A stretch of 64,000 bases of DNA from Loripinus fragilis (GCA_964019695.1 OZ026515.1:140799549-140863548); one strand, 5' to 3'. Counted from the stretch's first letter, positions 44,090 to 55,824 are shown. The notes: generated from the sequence alone by a model not told the origin. Translations and numbers: made by a program.

Positions 44090-44624
44090 GATTTATTAGC
44101 ATGATAAATACACCATCTGAGAGACTTAAAGTTAGAAACATCTTCGTTTATCAGTATTGTAGTTTTTATGAGAAGTTGAGATTTCCTGCTCAGTTGAGTT
44201 GAGCATGAAAAAAATATAACCTCAGAGCCTGGTGTGAATATGGAGACTGTATTTAGCGGTAAAGCAGAAAAAATCGTCAACCATTTTCAAAATGCTTATT
44301 GGATCCAATGTAAAATCACATTATTGAAAATTGCCTTATACTGGAATTCTAAATGTGGATAGATTTGCACTTCGATGCATTGTATCAACGTTTTAAACAA
44401 TGAGCTGACAACATGCGTAAAAACAACTGCTTAAAGACCTATATGCCTGTCCAATAGAGGTAATTAAAGGATTTACTGATAAGAGACAGTTTCAGTATCT
44501 CACAGGATTAAAGGGCCTCAAGTTATAGTCACGTCATAAAGATTAGCCTTGGATCTGTCTGGAAAAGTCCCCAGGCAATGGTACCACTTTTATTGTCTAA
44601 GGATTTAGGTCTTATATAAACCTT

Positions 44625-44995
44625 TATCAGTCACATCTCATATATATTGTACTGTTGCTAGCTGCCTGATGAACGTTGTCAATCGCACGGCACGTGCCTT
44701 TATCATGTCATAAGGACGTTTTACTTTTTGAATGACGTCGCTTATGACGCTGAATCAACACAAAAATCACGTCATAAATGCTAGTTTGAAGAGTGAAACA
44801 ATGGGTAAACTAATAAATAGAATACCATGTTCGCGTCTTTTGATCTCAAATTTACCAGGCTCGGCTTTGAGAACGCATGTTGTATCGCTCGGCAAGCCTC
44901 GCAATGTCAACAAGCATTTTCAAAGCCCCGTCTGGTAAACTTGATATCAAAAGACACTCACCTAGTATTCTCTATGTACATGTTTCTGATTTATT
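44625..44995 (+). repeat. Fold-back repeat C, copy 2
   Basis: Colinear with 8,205-8,570: 'gaatgacgtcgcttatgacg', 'caatgggtaaact', hairpin 44,835-44,955 and end motif GACACTCACCTAGTATTCTC. The open frames 44,732-45,084 run across it and are artefacts. Confidence 0.7.
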
Positions 44996-46116
44996 ATATT
45001 TTATGCTACTGTGCACCTTTAGCAGAAAAATCACGATGTCGATTATCTAATAAAATACTACAAGAGGGTTTTTTTTATAATTAGTCTTCAAGACAGGGAC
45101 AGGAAATTGCCGTCAACTACAATGCTAATTGGTAACTTGAAACTAGTGCTGAAACTGCTTAAATTCTGTTAACTACGTGTCATTGTCGACTTTAGGATTT
45201 TAGACGAATAAATCATTTTTTTGTGAAATTCATATCACTCAATTGCAGGACTGTCAACAACCACTCTACGGCAACCACTGTTTCTCTCTGCAACGATATT
45301 ACCTTAACTGAAAACGATACATCGTGTCTTTATCCGTTTATAGTATGTACTAAAACATACCACGGGATTTCATTTATGTAAGTGTACTGAGCTAACCAAT
45401 GATGATTTACGATGTAATACCATACCATGTAGCATTTCGTGCAATTCCGCACCAATCTACGCAAAACTAAACGGTATCGATGTAAATTTTAATAAATAGT
45501 GTTACCACTTATGCCGGTCTAATTGGTCACATACCTGTAATTGTAAAAAGACAGTGATTGGCTCAAAGGTGGGTGGAAGCTCAGCAAATATTTAAGTTGT
45601 AAGATGTTTGGTGATTGGTTAATAATAATATCATGGGAAATGAATCGCATTTATTAGACAGGTATATCTTTGCTGTACTTTTTGAAACAAATCTTGCTTT
45701 TGTTGATTAAGTTTACTGGTGTGGCTTAGAAAAAAGGACCTTGTATTCTGGTATTTTCAATGGAATTTTCCTCCCATGTAGGGTGCCCCACTTCAGGGGC
45801 CAAAAATTGGTAAAATATGGTGGTCTGCGGGGTATCTCATTCTTGTTTATTGAATGACCTAGGCCCAATCTGTAACACTATGGCATTCTCATTGTGATTG
45901 AAGAGTTGCGAGGACCACAACCAACTTAAAGTAGTTATGGAGGTCTATAAAAAAAAAACATTTACAGGTCTGGGCCCAATTGCCTAGACTCATTGATCAA
46001 CGAAATTGCTAAAACTGCAAACTTTCTAGTGAACAGGTACACGATTGTCATGTCAATAGGCTAATAAGCAGTTTGGGGTTTAGATTGGCTGAGGATCAAG
46101 ATTATACGTGAGAGTG
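44996..46116. other. Non-coding stretch, nothing recognised
   Basis: No supported feature by eye. Confidence 0.35.
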
Positions 46117-46703
46117 GTCTCCCCTCGTTGATAAGTTCCCCTTCCGTACGCAGGCGTACGGAAGGGGAACTTATCGACGAGGCGTGTACGGGGGGAGCTT
46201 ATCAGGTTGCACTTCACTATTAAATTGCCTTAGACGACAATGTTAACGTTTCGCTACTTCACTAAAAAAACTGTACATACAAAGCTTAACAAACCTGTCT
46301 TATTTTAAACAGCCATTCTATCCGATCAATTTCAAATAAAAACAATCATATGTTTCCATGGTCAGGGGCTGCCATATTGGATGGAGTCTAACAGCCACCA
46401 ATTCGTACTTGAAGATTTGGCATATTTTCTACCTTGGGGTCAGTTAATGAAACCAACCCTATCTCCCTATAATAAAATCATTTCAAAAATAAATATCCCT
46501 ATTAGTAACTGACATTGGTTGGTCTGTTTTTATACTACAAAATAATGAGCATGCATGATTGACAGATGACCTCATCCATCTTATAATGTTAACCTAATGC
46601 TATCCCCACAAAAGGCGGGCCAAGCTTTGTCTAAGTTAAGTGGTGTGTACCCATCAGCGAGGTGAAATTCAAATGGAAGGGGAGCTTATCAACGAAGGGA
46701 GAC
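46117..46703. mobile_element. 587-bp TIR element with nested 29-bp hairpin
   Basis: The left end GTCTCCCCTCGTTGATAAGT+TCCCCTTCC (46117-46145) and the reverse complement of the right end (46675-46703) match over 29 bp with two differences. A third partial copy of the same sequence, as reverse complement, directly follows the left TIR, giving a near-perfect hairpin (46123-46151 with 46154-46182, 2-nt loop, one mismatch), and a fourth scrap follows at about 46,190-46,205. No ORF. Confidence 0.7.
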
Positions 46704-47216
46704 AAGTCTATATTACACGACTGTAGGCAGGTCAAAATACAATTACTTGCATGTGTCTTAACAGCTCTATGGCTTGTCTACGCCCATTAATATTGTTGAC
46801 AATAAATGATTAATTGTCTCTATCTGCAGATTAAATTCGCTTGGTTAGCCAAGTAGGTCATTCTTTTTGCGACAGATCATTATTAGCACGTTTCTTTGAT
46901 CTATCTATCTACATAGATATCTAAGAGCATAAAACACAATCCTCCATTAATTCCAATAGAGTTTCAAAGACATCAAAGAACACCGCCTGAGAAAAATAGC
47001 TACTCACTTTGTAATAAAGTCGCTATTATACACGCGTCTCCTTAGAAACATAAAGAAGTAAAACGTAGTTGACATTTCGGCAAACTTCAGGGATTATGTA
47101 ATGACATGTGTATGCCTGGACATCCCCGCAGTCTCGATAGACCATTCGATGTCGCACAAACAGATGATTAAATTCAATAAAGAATCGTACCATAGCTAAG
47201 ACTTTGAAAGCAAGGA
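46704..47216. other. Non-coding stretch, nothing recognised
   Basis: No supported feature. Confidence 0.35.
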
Positions 47217-47420
47217 AGGAGTATGATCAGGAAATACCATTATCACACACTGCAGACTAACCCACGGTACCGTGAGGAAGAGCCACAGACCATTAACTAC
47301 AACAAGACATCAGAAAGACAACAAAGGCCAAATAATTAGCTCTCTCTTCCCCGTCAAGATGATTGAAAAACTAGAAACGACACAAAGTAGTGCATATTAA
47401 ACAAAGACTAACAAAGAACC
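47217..47420 (-). mobile_element. Retroelement family B, copy B8, 3'-end fragment
   Basis: 'gagtatgatcaggaaatacc', 'cagactaacccacggtaccgtgaggaagagc' and 'acaaagaacccccat' are the reverse complement of the family B 3' UTR. Confidence 0.75.
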
Positions 47421-49139
47421 CCCATTGCACTTCAAAATAGATTGATACATTACACTTGTTCTAAACTTACTAAGAACATGTGACTTAAGAGGACAAAGGC
47501 GAACTTTGAAGTGTTTGGTATGCACCATGCATTAAAACAGACCATTTAGTATGGCAATGGTCCGCAGTCCGTAGTCGTCCGTTCATATTTTCAAAGAGTC
47601 AGTTGGCCAAAATTTTAGATAGTGAAATGGAAAAAAAACTTATAACCCGGTCGCAAATGCCATAAACAGTTTTTCCCACAACAAACACCAACTATATATT
47701 GCTGGTTTAGATTAAATGCACTGTGTAGTGTGACCCTTTCACTTTTGTTCCTCCCTCGGGGACTGACTAATTAACGTACTGGCTTGCAGACGAATTGTAT
47801 GGTGATTCCTTGCCTCAGATAATCGAACTGCTATTTTTGAACTCTTTATCACATTTGTGTATATTAAATCTACTTGTAATAACAACACGGTCGATTATAT
47901 GACATATTAAATCCGCTTATTATCCAGCAGTTCCAAAGTGATTGTCCATTGATTTCTGGTTCTAGAGCATTTCAAAAAGACACGATAAAAATCTACCATC
48001 AGTAGACAGCGAGTACTAAGAATCAGTTACGACTGGCTTGGGTCTTTACGCATTCCTTGTGATGTTTGGATTATTCATAATATAATCAAGTATGACCAGT
48101 CTGTGACAATATGCAGTTTCATCTGTTTCTATATTGTCTGGGGACATATTAGCCACTGCAGGTCAAGCGACAAAATGGCATAACTCTTCATCAACTCAGT
48201 TTAAAGAGCCTTGCTGTGTGCTCAATGTATAGCTGAATTATAAATCAAGGTTTCTTTGTGTAAACAGAGTAAAGATTAATCAGTCTGGGTGGATCTTAAG
48301 GCTGATCTGAGTCTAAATGGAGCTCTTCATAACGCATAATCTAATATTCTTAAAGAACCTGAGATAATTCCGGATACATTAAATATGTTTTTAATAAGAG
48401 GCTATTTGTTGAATTTGTCTTGCATTTTGGGCTCCATGGACTATTATTCTTAGTCCTTGATACTTCATTTTGTTACCTTTTTGTGGATAACATGGTTAAT
48501 ATGTATATAAATATAGACTCAAGAAACAAGGTTAATCTATTTGATACAGTGTCTTCAGGGATTTAATTGTTTTAATAATGACTTTGATATCAGAGAGGAA
48601 TAGCTTTGGTAAAAGGACACGCTGGAGGACAAAAGATGGGTAAATGATGTTTCCCTAGTTTTTTTCAAACCTTTATTCTAGATCTGATTGCGACAGTTGA
48701 AACAAATTCATTGATCAAACGAAGATGAATACTGCAACGAAATGACATATAAAGATGCACAATGCCATGTAGAAATTCTAAGATGTTTCTTTCAAAAAGA
48801 AAACAAACACACTAAATTGAAACATCAACATTTAAATGATGCTATACAAAATGGCTATTTTCGAACAAAAATGCGAAAGTTATTGTGACGAAGCTCAGCC
48901 ACGTGCATAATACGTTGGTTCTACGTAAGACATGTACGGCCAGGTGCAAAATGCATATTAGAAACCCCGTTGTTTGTGATGCCCGTAAAGGTAGTCTTAC
49001 AACCCATAAACCACCCTTTGTTGAGTGAGCATGTTTCTTCATATGGCTGAGTTTGTTGGCTATTCAACTCACGTTACATCTGATGGTAGCAGTGGCATAA
49101 TGTCAACTGCCAGACCGGAATTGGCTTACCCATTTATTT
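47421..49139. other. Non-coding stretch, nothing recognised
   Basis: No recognisable exon or element. A weak ATG G|GTAAAT context lies near 48,636-48,645, not convincing as an exon. Confidence 0.35.
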
Positions 49140-49485
49140 CTCAGGCCAAGTCTCGGGTTGAGACTACCTACAGGGAGGGAAAAGTAGTATGACGGTTCGG
49201 CTGCTGTCCGTTCTAGTGCGGTTGTCATTTTGCTTTTAATACATTGTTTATTATTGCTCCCATTATGTGTAGGGATTTTGTGTTTCGTCCTTGCTTTGTT
49301 GTGCAGTACTTAGCGTCCTTTATAGCTTTCTACCATCTCACTGGGGAAGACAGAGCTTGTTGCTTTACGTATGCCATGTGGCTGTTAGTGTTCTGTGTCT
49401 CGCCTTTGCGGTGCCGTGGGTTCGTCTGCAGTATGCGATTGTGGCATTTCCTGGTCATACTCACAAACATTTTACTACAACACTA
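49140..49485 (+). mobile_element. Retroelement family B, copy B9, 3' UTR
   Basis: 'ggctgctgtccgttctagtg' to 'gtggcatttcctggtcatac', colinear with B6. The overlapping 83- and 69-codon frames are artefacts. Confidence 0.75.
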
Positions 49486-49804
49486 TATTTCTTAGGATGA
49501 TGAAAACGTTTCTGGAGCGTGAAATGTAGGTCAATACCATCGGGTGAATATGCATGCTTGAAAGTACGACTTCAAGGTCTGACAATCGCATTTATCAAAA
49601 TATTATGTTACAGAGAAATGGACTTTATCACACCGGATAGGTGACAGTTGAAAACTTTAATGCTATCGACAAACGTAGAGCAAAAAATCGCTAGAAACAG
49701 AGTTTTTTCATCGTTTGTAGTGATTTTTGATCCGCGTTCGTCGAATGTTAAGAGCGTTTTCGATTGCCGCCTACCCGGTGTGTTTACGTATAATGATGAC
49801 AAAT
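49486..49804. other. Non-coding stretch, nothing recognised
   Basis: No supported feature. Confidence 0.3.
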
Positions 49805-49908
49805 GAAGTGAGTATGGCCAGTTAAGGCCACAATCACAGTCCACAGACCAACCCATGGGACCAGAGGAAGCGACACAGAACACGAGCTACATAAAAGCAA
49901 CACCATCA
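49805..49908 (-). mobile_element. Retroelement family B, copy B10, 3'-end fragment
   Basis: 'gtgagtatggccagttaagg' to 'cacgagctacataaaagcaac', the reverse complement of the B terminus; joined directly to MITE M copy 3. Confidence 0.6.
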
Positions 49909-50136
49909 CGACATGAGATTTCTAAAAATATGGCATTTGACAAGTATAGACTCCGACGAGCCTGTGCAGCCTCCTTTTAAGCTTAGAAACTACAAATGTT
50001 GTTCAGTCAGTAGATTTACAATCATATATTCACGCCACTAGTAAAGGCTCTGATCAGACTGCGCGTGTGTGCAGGCTGGTCTGAGCCTTTGCTGGTTGCA
50101 CATGCCACATTGATGGAAATCTCATGTCGCGGCTCA
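49909..50136. mobile_element. MITE family M, copy 3
   Basis: 'cgacatgagatttctaaaaa' at the left (first bases lost), AAATCTCATGTCGCGGCTCA at the right, with 'tgcgcgtgtgtgcaggctggtctgagcctttgctgg' core. The 78-codon frame across the right part is an artefact. Confidence 0.75.
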
Positions 50137-50149
50137 ATTGAAGTAGGCA

Positions 50150-50290
50150 GTCGATTCTTTCTTCCTCGGCAAGCTGGTTGCTATGCTTTAGTTGTGATGT
50201 GGCGTTTTCAGTGTCTTTTCCTCGCGGAGCAGTTGGTTTGCCTTCGGTCTATGATTGTGGTATTTCTTGGTCATACTCACTTACTTTTTC
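50150..50290 (+). mobile_element. Retroelement family B, copy B11, 3'-end fragment
   Basis: 'gcaagctggttgctatgctttagttgtgat' to 'ttcttggtcatactcactta', the B terminus, abutting MITE M copy 3. Confidence 0.7.
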
Positions 50291-50723
50291 GCACCGAATA
50301 ATCTGAGAACGAATTATTTGGAAACAGAGTGAACCTACTAAATCGGATTCGGTTGAATTAATGAAGTATGCAAAGAAGAGTTTTGGGGAGGTGCATCAAC
50401 TCGATTTCAAGAGATTTAGGACTGGCCAGAACAAAACAACTTAGTCATTTTAGGTACACAGAATGTTGGGTTTGGTTGAAAACAAATCTTATTACGTTTT
50501 TATCTGCAGCTCTGCTATATACAGACTATTTAGTTAATGAAAGGTTTTAAACGTGCCAGATTTACAGCAGAATATATTGCAATTCCAAAATGATGACTTG
50601 TCATTCGAGTACAACTGCTAATTGTTGAAACATGAAAGAACGAAGTACCGTTATATTGCTGGTTTTGTTTGGAACTTAACTGAATAGTAAAGGTTAAAGT
50701 GACTTTATGACGGAGGTGTGATC

Positions 50724-50793
50724 ATGAATCAGCTCTGCAAAGAACTGAACATCTGGATTTCAAAGTTTCTTGCCAGATTTGTTCTACACAGAG
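50724..50793 (+). CDS. Candidate alternative first coding exon, 23 codons (alpha)
   Basis: ATG at 50724 opens 23 codons, MNQLCKELNIWISKFLAR then FVLHR, and stops at a consensus donor GAG|GTAAGC (intron from 50794), leaving a final G (phase 1). The exon at 55303-55372 has the same coding length (70 nt), phase and donor, and aligns residue for residue without gaps: C, L, WI, FVLH/YVLH and basic-G at the end are shared. Conservation of frame, length and splice phase between two diverged copies 4.6 kb apart argues for coding function. The peptide has an amphipathic Trp/Phe-rich character with no classical signal peptide. Gene unknown; the rest must lie downstream. Confidence 0.6.
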
Positions 50794-50898
50794 GTAAGCT
50801 ACCATAGTTATTGTGTTAAAAAATGAACCAGTGCACGATTTTTCGGTGTGCTTACATGTATCGCATATGCGCCGATGCTTCTAATAAATGACCATGCT

Positions 50899-51055
50899 GA
50901 CCTATCCAGTAACGCTAGAGTTCTGAATTTTGTTCTGAGCCTTCATCTACATCCATACATCGTGCATGCGAGCAGCAAAGGTTCTGGCGAGTCTGCGCAT
51001 GCGCAGACTCGCCTGAACCTTCGCTGCTCGCTGAAGCGATAAGTACCGAAATCTC
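50899..51055. mobile_element. MITE family I, copy 2, with 62-bp palindromic core
   Basis: The core 50969-51030 is a spacer-less palindrome (31-bp arms, two mismatches) centred on GCGCATGCGC. Outer arms ('gagccttcatctacatccat' and 'gataagtaccgaaatctcgt') match the decayed copy at 15,261-15,410. Confidence 0.75.
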
Positions 51056-51867
51056 GTGCACTGGCTACAATAACTTTCTTTCTTTTTTTAAATTCATACA
51101 TGTATGAACGTCATAGGTTATTAATACTAAATAATAAATGTAAGGTATGTCAACTAGGTGCTACGTTAGCTTTGAAACGAATCCACAGCATTTCATAATT
51201 TAATGACCTACCATGAAAAGAGAATACAATGCATCCCAAATGTAATTCGAATTACAGGGTAATTCAAAATATTTAGCTCGAAATATCGAGATTTTACCGT
51301 AATATTGATGTTTCATAAACTTAGCTCTTCGGCAGGTAATTATTTTTCCGTTTCCATTGTGATGACATAACCCCTTCAATTCCATAGGCAGTCGATACGA
51401 TGGAATTGCCGTAATTACAAATCACAAGTCACATATTACGTTCGCAGTCTGTGAAGTGACTACTAGACAATAAGCATGACATTGTATCCCTGAATGATTA
51501 ACCAGTTAACTGACAAGAAATTACTTCAGTTTTTAATCAATGTTCTGGTTCCTAATCAGTCAGCTGAATGTCAACAGAATGTTCCTTGCCGCTTATTAAA
51601 GTTGCAACGAGGCCCTCTTAGATTCTAGCAATTAATTACAGCAAAAAATGATAGATCAATTCCAATGATAAGCAGAAATTACATTAATTGGTTTAGCAGA
51701 ACAATGGATATACAGTGAAATGCAATAAGTTGGAAATATGATTTAGAATATCTGCTTAATAGGTTTTCTTGTATCGAAGCGCTTGAAAGCGTGCAATGGA
51801 AGTATGTATATATGGAGAACAAGTGCTGTTATAAAGAATTAAGTTCACACTCCGTTGTTACAGCAAA
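51056..51867. other. Non-coding stretch, nothing recognised
   Basis: Presumed intronic if the flanking candidate exons are real. No supported feature. Confidence 0.35.
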
Positions 51868-54495
51868 TGTAAGATGGAATCAGTGCAAATAGTGGCATGC
51901 AGATAACAAGAATACACCTGAATGTGATGTAGTCAATATCAAAGTTTTTATCGGTACTTTTTGATCTGTGATTTAGGAAGACAGTGATTGTGTTTAAGGA
52001 AAGTAATTAAAGCTAGCGTATGAGCCAGTACATTATTTTAACTTTGGGTAATTTTGCATGTTTTTGACGTCTGCTGATTTTTATCAAAATCAACTTTTTA
52101 TAAAAAAAAATCTTTCAAGAATATCATCAAGGTATCAAACAGTTTGGATCCAGATCAGGCCCGACGTTTTGTCGGGCCTTATCTGAGTCCAAACTGTTTG
52201 GAAATATTATCAGCAGACGACCCTAGTAGAAATAAATCAGATGGAAGATGCAATCAGTGCAAAAAGCGCCATGTAGATGGAATACACCTGATGTAGTCAA
52301 TATCAACGTTTTTATCGGTAGTTTTTTATCTGTGATTTAAGAATACAGTGTAAGTGTTTAAGGAAAGTAATTAAAACTAGCGTATGAGCCTGTACATTGT
52401 TTCAACTCTTTGCCTACTGGGTAATTTTTGCATGTTTTTGTCTTCTGCTTTTGGAAAAAAATCTTTGAAGAATATCATCAGAGTGTCAAACAGGTAGGAC
52501 CCAGATCAGGCCCGACAAAACGTGATCTGGGTCAAAACGGTTTGGAAATATTATCAGCAGACGACGCTTGTAGACAAAATCAGATGGAAGATGGAATCAG
52601 TGCAAATAGTTACATGTAGATGGAATACACCTGATGTAGTCAATATATAGTTTTTGATCTGTTATTACGGAATACAGGGAAGTAATTAAATCTAGCGTAT
52701 GAACAAGCACATTGTTTTAACTCTTTGCCTACTGGGTAATGTTGCTTTTTTGTTGCCGTCTGCTAACTTTTATCAAAACCAACTTTTTTGAAAACCGTCT
52801 TTCAAGAATATCATCAGAGCCCTCATTTGGATCCAGATTTTGTAGGGCCTGATCTGGGTACAAAATGTTTGCACATTTTATCAGCAGACGACACTAGTAG
52901 GCAAAATCAGACGGTGGATGCAATCAGTGCAAATAGCGACATGCAGATAACAGGAAAACACCTGATGTAGTCGGTATCAACGTGTTTATTGGTAGTTTTT
53001 GATCTCTGGTGAAGGTTTGTCGTCTACTGATTTTTGTTTACAAATCAACTTTTACGAAAACAAATTCAGGAATATCGTCAGAGTGTCAAACAGTTTGGAT
53101 CAAGATCAGACCCGAGGTTATGTCCGGCTTTATCTGAGTTTGGAATGGTTATCAGTACTGAGACGATACTATACTTAAGGAATTAAGAAACGCAACAGAC
53201 ACTTCAAGTCATTGTAAGGATATAATATGATGCAAGTTTTTAGAGCAAACGATATTTTTCAATAGGAGCAGTATGTGTGCGTCAAATTACAGCAGGTTCA
53301 ACGTAATTATCAATTACGTAATCCTTTTGGCATGCGCGAAACCAGCCTGACCCCCCGTAGTAAACTGCTGAAACAGGGTCAATAAAAGCAAAGTTTGAAT
53401 CAACCATCGGTTTATTGTTTTAAAAAGTCTTGGCATAGATTGTGGATTAAGGAAATGATCAACTGGCGACGTTTCTGTAGGATTCTGAAACGGCTTAACG
53501 TCATTAACGTCAACTCTGAATACTGCGTAAAACGTGTAAACTTTCTTTTCTGCTTGAGATTTATTCATTACAAGGAAGTTTTGTTCAAGAATTATGACTT
53601 GAGATCTTCAGACGTCAAAAAATCTCAATTCTGACGTCAAAATTCGATATCCTACGTTTTAATGGTTTTCATGATGTTTATGTGTTTTTTCTAATGATAA
53701 AATGGTCCAGTGACAAAGTTTAGGTCACAGTTAACAAGTTTGGTGTTCACTCTCGGCATGTAATCAGATGTTTTCTCTTGCATTATGCCATGTTTTGTTT
53801 GGCTAACGTCAATATAAACACCTTGCCAGCGTATTTCTACGGTATCTGAAAAGTCATTATTTCCCAAGAAAGCATGTTCTGATGTCTCTATGTTAATCTT
53901 ATCCCGTATATTCACCAGCGACCCAAACCCGACGCTCTAAGTGACGTTTATCGTTTATTCATTACCATTGTGTATCTTGCCATTCAAGTAGCGTGTTTTG
54001 ACGCAATATTTGACTGCATTACGAATATGATTGGACGTTTGTTTAATTTGCACATTGTCAAGTCGACGCCAAATAACCAAACATGGAAAATACGGGGTTT
54101 CTTGATCTTTATTCTGACGTTAACGTCACATTTTACGTTTTCATATTTTTTCATCTTGTAGCGTAAAATGTAGCGTTAAAATGACGTTTTTGTACTTCAC
54201 CACATGCTATAAATACTCAATAAGATATTTTCAAAAGAGATTTTACGTAACCGTCATCTAAACACGCAAAAATTATATTTTTGTCTGTTGCGTTTCTTTA
54301 TTCCTTAAGTATAGTTGGCAAATAATTAAGTTTGCACTGTTTTGTAACAGCAGATGGAAGATGCAATTCTGTTCAATAGCGACAACGCACCTAATGTAGT
54401 CAATATCAACGTTTTTATTGGGTTTTTTATCTACAGTGAACGTATAAGGAAAGTAATTAGAACTTTAGCTTATGAGCGAGCACATTGTTTTAATT
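51868..54495 (+). repeat. Tandem array, 330-370-bp units with D-type hairpins, interrupted
   Basis: The landmark 'aatacacctgatgtagtcaa' recurs at 51,911, 52,281, 52,623 and 52,953, and again at about 54,386 beyond an insertion. Each unit contains 'ggaaagtaatta', 'tgcctactgggtaat', 'gtcgtctgctgatttttatc'-type sequence and a 'ccagatcaggcccgac' hairpin followed by 'atcagcagacgac'. The second half of each unit is therefore a TTAA-type family D MITE that was amplified together with its flank. Units are clearly diverged, so the array is not recent. Confidence 0.85.
53172..54311. mobile_element. 1.14-kb TIR transposon inserted in tandem array, TA duplication
   Basis: Thirty-base TIRs (TACTTAAGGAATTAAGAAAC + GCAACAGACA at 53172-53201; the complement at 54282-54311) differ at a single base. 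TA lies at 53170-53171 and 54312-54313. Joining the flanks across one TA restores the array sequence ('gacgatac-TA-gttggcaaat', like 'gacgacactagtaggcaaaat' near 52,888), which proves a precise insertion and defines its ends. Short frames inside (longest 84 codons) show no transposase. Probably a non-autonomous Tc1/mariner-class or other TA-targeting element. Confidence 0.88.
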
Positions 54496-55302
54496 TCCAA
54501 GTACAGGTATACAGTAGAGCAAGAGGCCTTACATTTGTCTGAATCTTCATATAGTTTCATGTGTATGCGAGCAGTGAATGCACAGGCTCGTCAAAGCCTT
54601 GTCTGCTGGCTTTGCAGTGTCAAATTATCAAGTACTGGAGTATATGTACTGAACATAACGATAAAAATCAAACAAAAATTTATAATTTTTGAAACAGTTA
54701 AATCGTTTGCAATCAGCATCGACTCAGATCAGACCGGACACGTGTGTTTACACTTGGCATTTAGTTAGATTTTATTGGGTTTTGATTGGTCAATGAATAG
54801 TTGAAAGGGTCACATATTACTTTTTTAGAATGGCGTTGCAAATCGACACAAGAAGCTTATTTTTATGTTATCAAACAGAGCAGACCCTGCAGAGATGTTA
54901 TGTTCTTGTTCTGTGGCATCTTATTGATGTCTACACTGTTTGTCGAAGTACCACTTTAAGTTTCCAGACAAATGATGGGTAATTTTTTATCATAAGTAAA
55001 AACATTCTTATCTTGTGACAGAAATAGTTATTTTTGTTCATCACCATATCAAATGCATTAAGAGATTGATCCAGATATTATGATGGTTTTTATTTAGTGT
55101 TTAGAAGTGATGTCATATCTTTTGATTCATGAACGCATAATTGAATGCATTATGACGTTCGAAAGGATAAATTTCCTATGAGGAAATTATCTCATGGTTA
55201 CCATAAAACACTAAAGTGTAATTAAGATATAAAGGAAAGTGTTTTTATGCCAAAATAGTTGTCCCATCATGTGAAAAGACAGTGATAATAACTTGGATAA
55301 TA
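54496..55302. other. Non-coding or presumed promoter-side stretch
   Basis: Holds M/I-type MITE scraps ('gcgagcagtgaatgcacaggctcgtcaaagcc', about 54,568-54,602). Nothing else recognised upstream of the 55,303 exon. Confidence 0.35.
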
Positions 55303-55372
55303 ATGACAAAGGCTTGTCGGGACCTTAGCGACTGGATATATCATTTGTTTGGCAGATATGTGCTACACAAAG
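55303..55372 (+). CDS. Candidate alternative first coding exon, 23 codons (beta)
   Basis: ATG at 55303 opens MTKACRDLSDWIYHLFGR then YVLHK and ends at a strong donor AAAG|GTAAGT (intron from 55373), phase 1 with final G. It is the ungapped paralogue of the exon at 50724-50793, with shared C, L, WI, (Y/F)VLH and basic residue before the split glycine codon. Many of the differences alter codons conservatively (Y/F, K/R, D/E). Read with the 20304-20478 exon (same phase, ...LTDWI...PK-G), it suggests a gene with several promoters giving different N-termini. Protein family not recognised. Confidence 0.6.
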
Positions 55373-55543
55373 GTAAGTCCCGTATTTATCCCTTTATTCG
55401 GGCACCTTAAATAATCTGGAAATGGATCCTTCTGAAACAGATTGTGAAACAAGCAGACTTGGTTTCATTGCCTCTTTTCATAAGTATTGTATGACATGTG
55501 TAATACCTTGCACCCCATCCCAGCCAGCTATCGTTGAATTATA

Positions 55544-55742
55544 TGAGCCACGACATGGCATGTTGACATTTGTAGCTCAAATGAGCCTACTCACCCCCCT
55601 TTTAAGCTTAGAAACTCCAAATTGTGTTCAGTCAGTAGTTTAACCGTCATAGAATATTCAAGCGACTAGCAAATGCGCAGGCTGGTCTGAGCCTTTGCTG
55701 GTCGCACATACCACATTGTTGGAAATCTCATGTTGCGGCTCA
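55544..55742. mobile_element. MITE family M, copy 4
   Basis: TGAGCCACGACATG at the left, AAATCTCATGTTGCGGCTCA at the right. A possible ATTAT target duplication flanks it (about 55,538-55,542 and 55,743-55,747). It lies 170 bases into the putative intron. Confidence 0.8.
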
Positions 55743-55824
55743 ATTATGTGCTTTTCGCGTCTTTGGAGCAATCGACTGACCATTACATATATCGGAACCA
55801 AATATAACCTATCTTAAAGTAATT

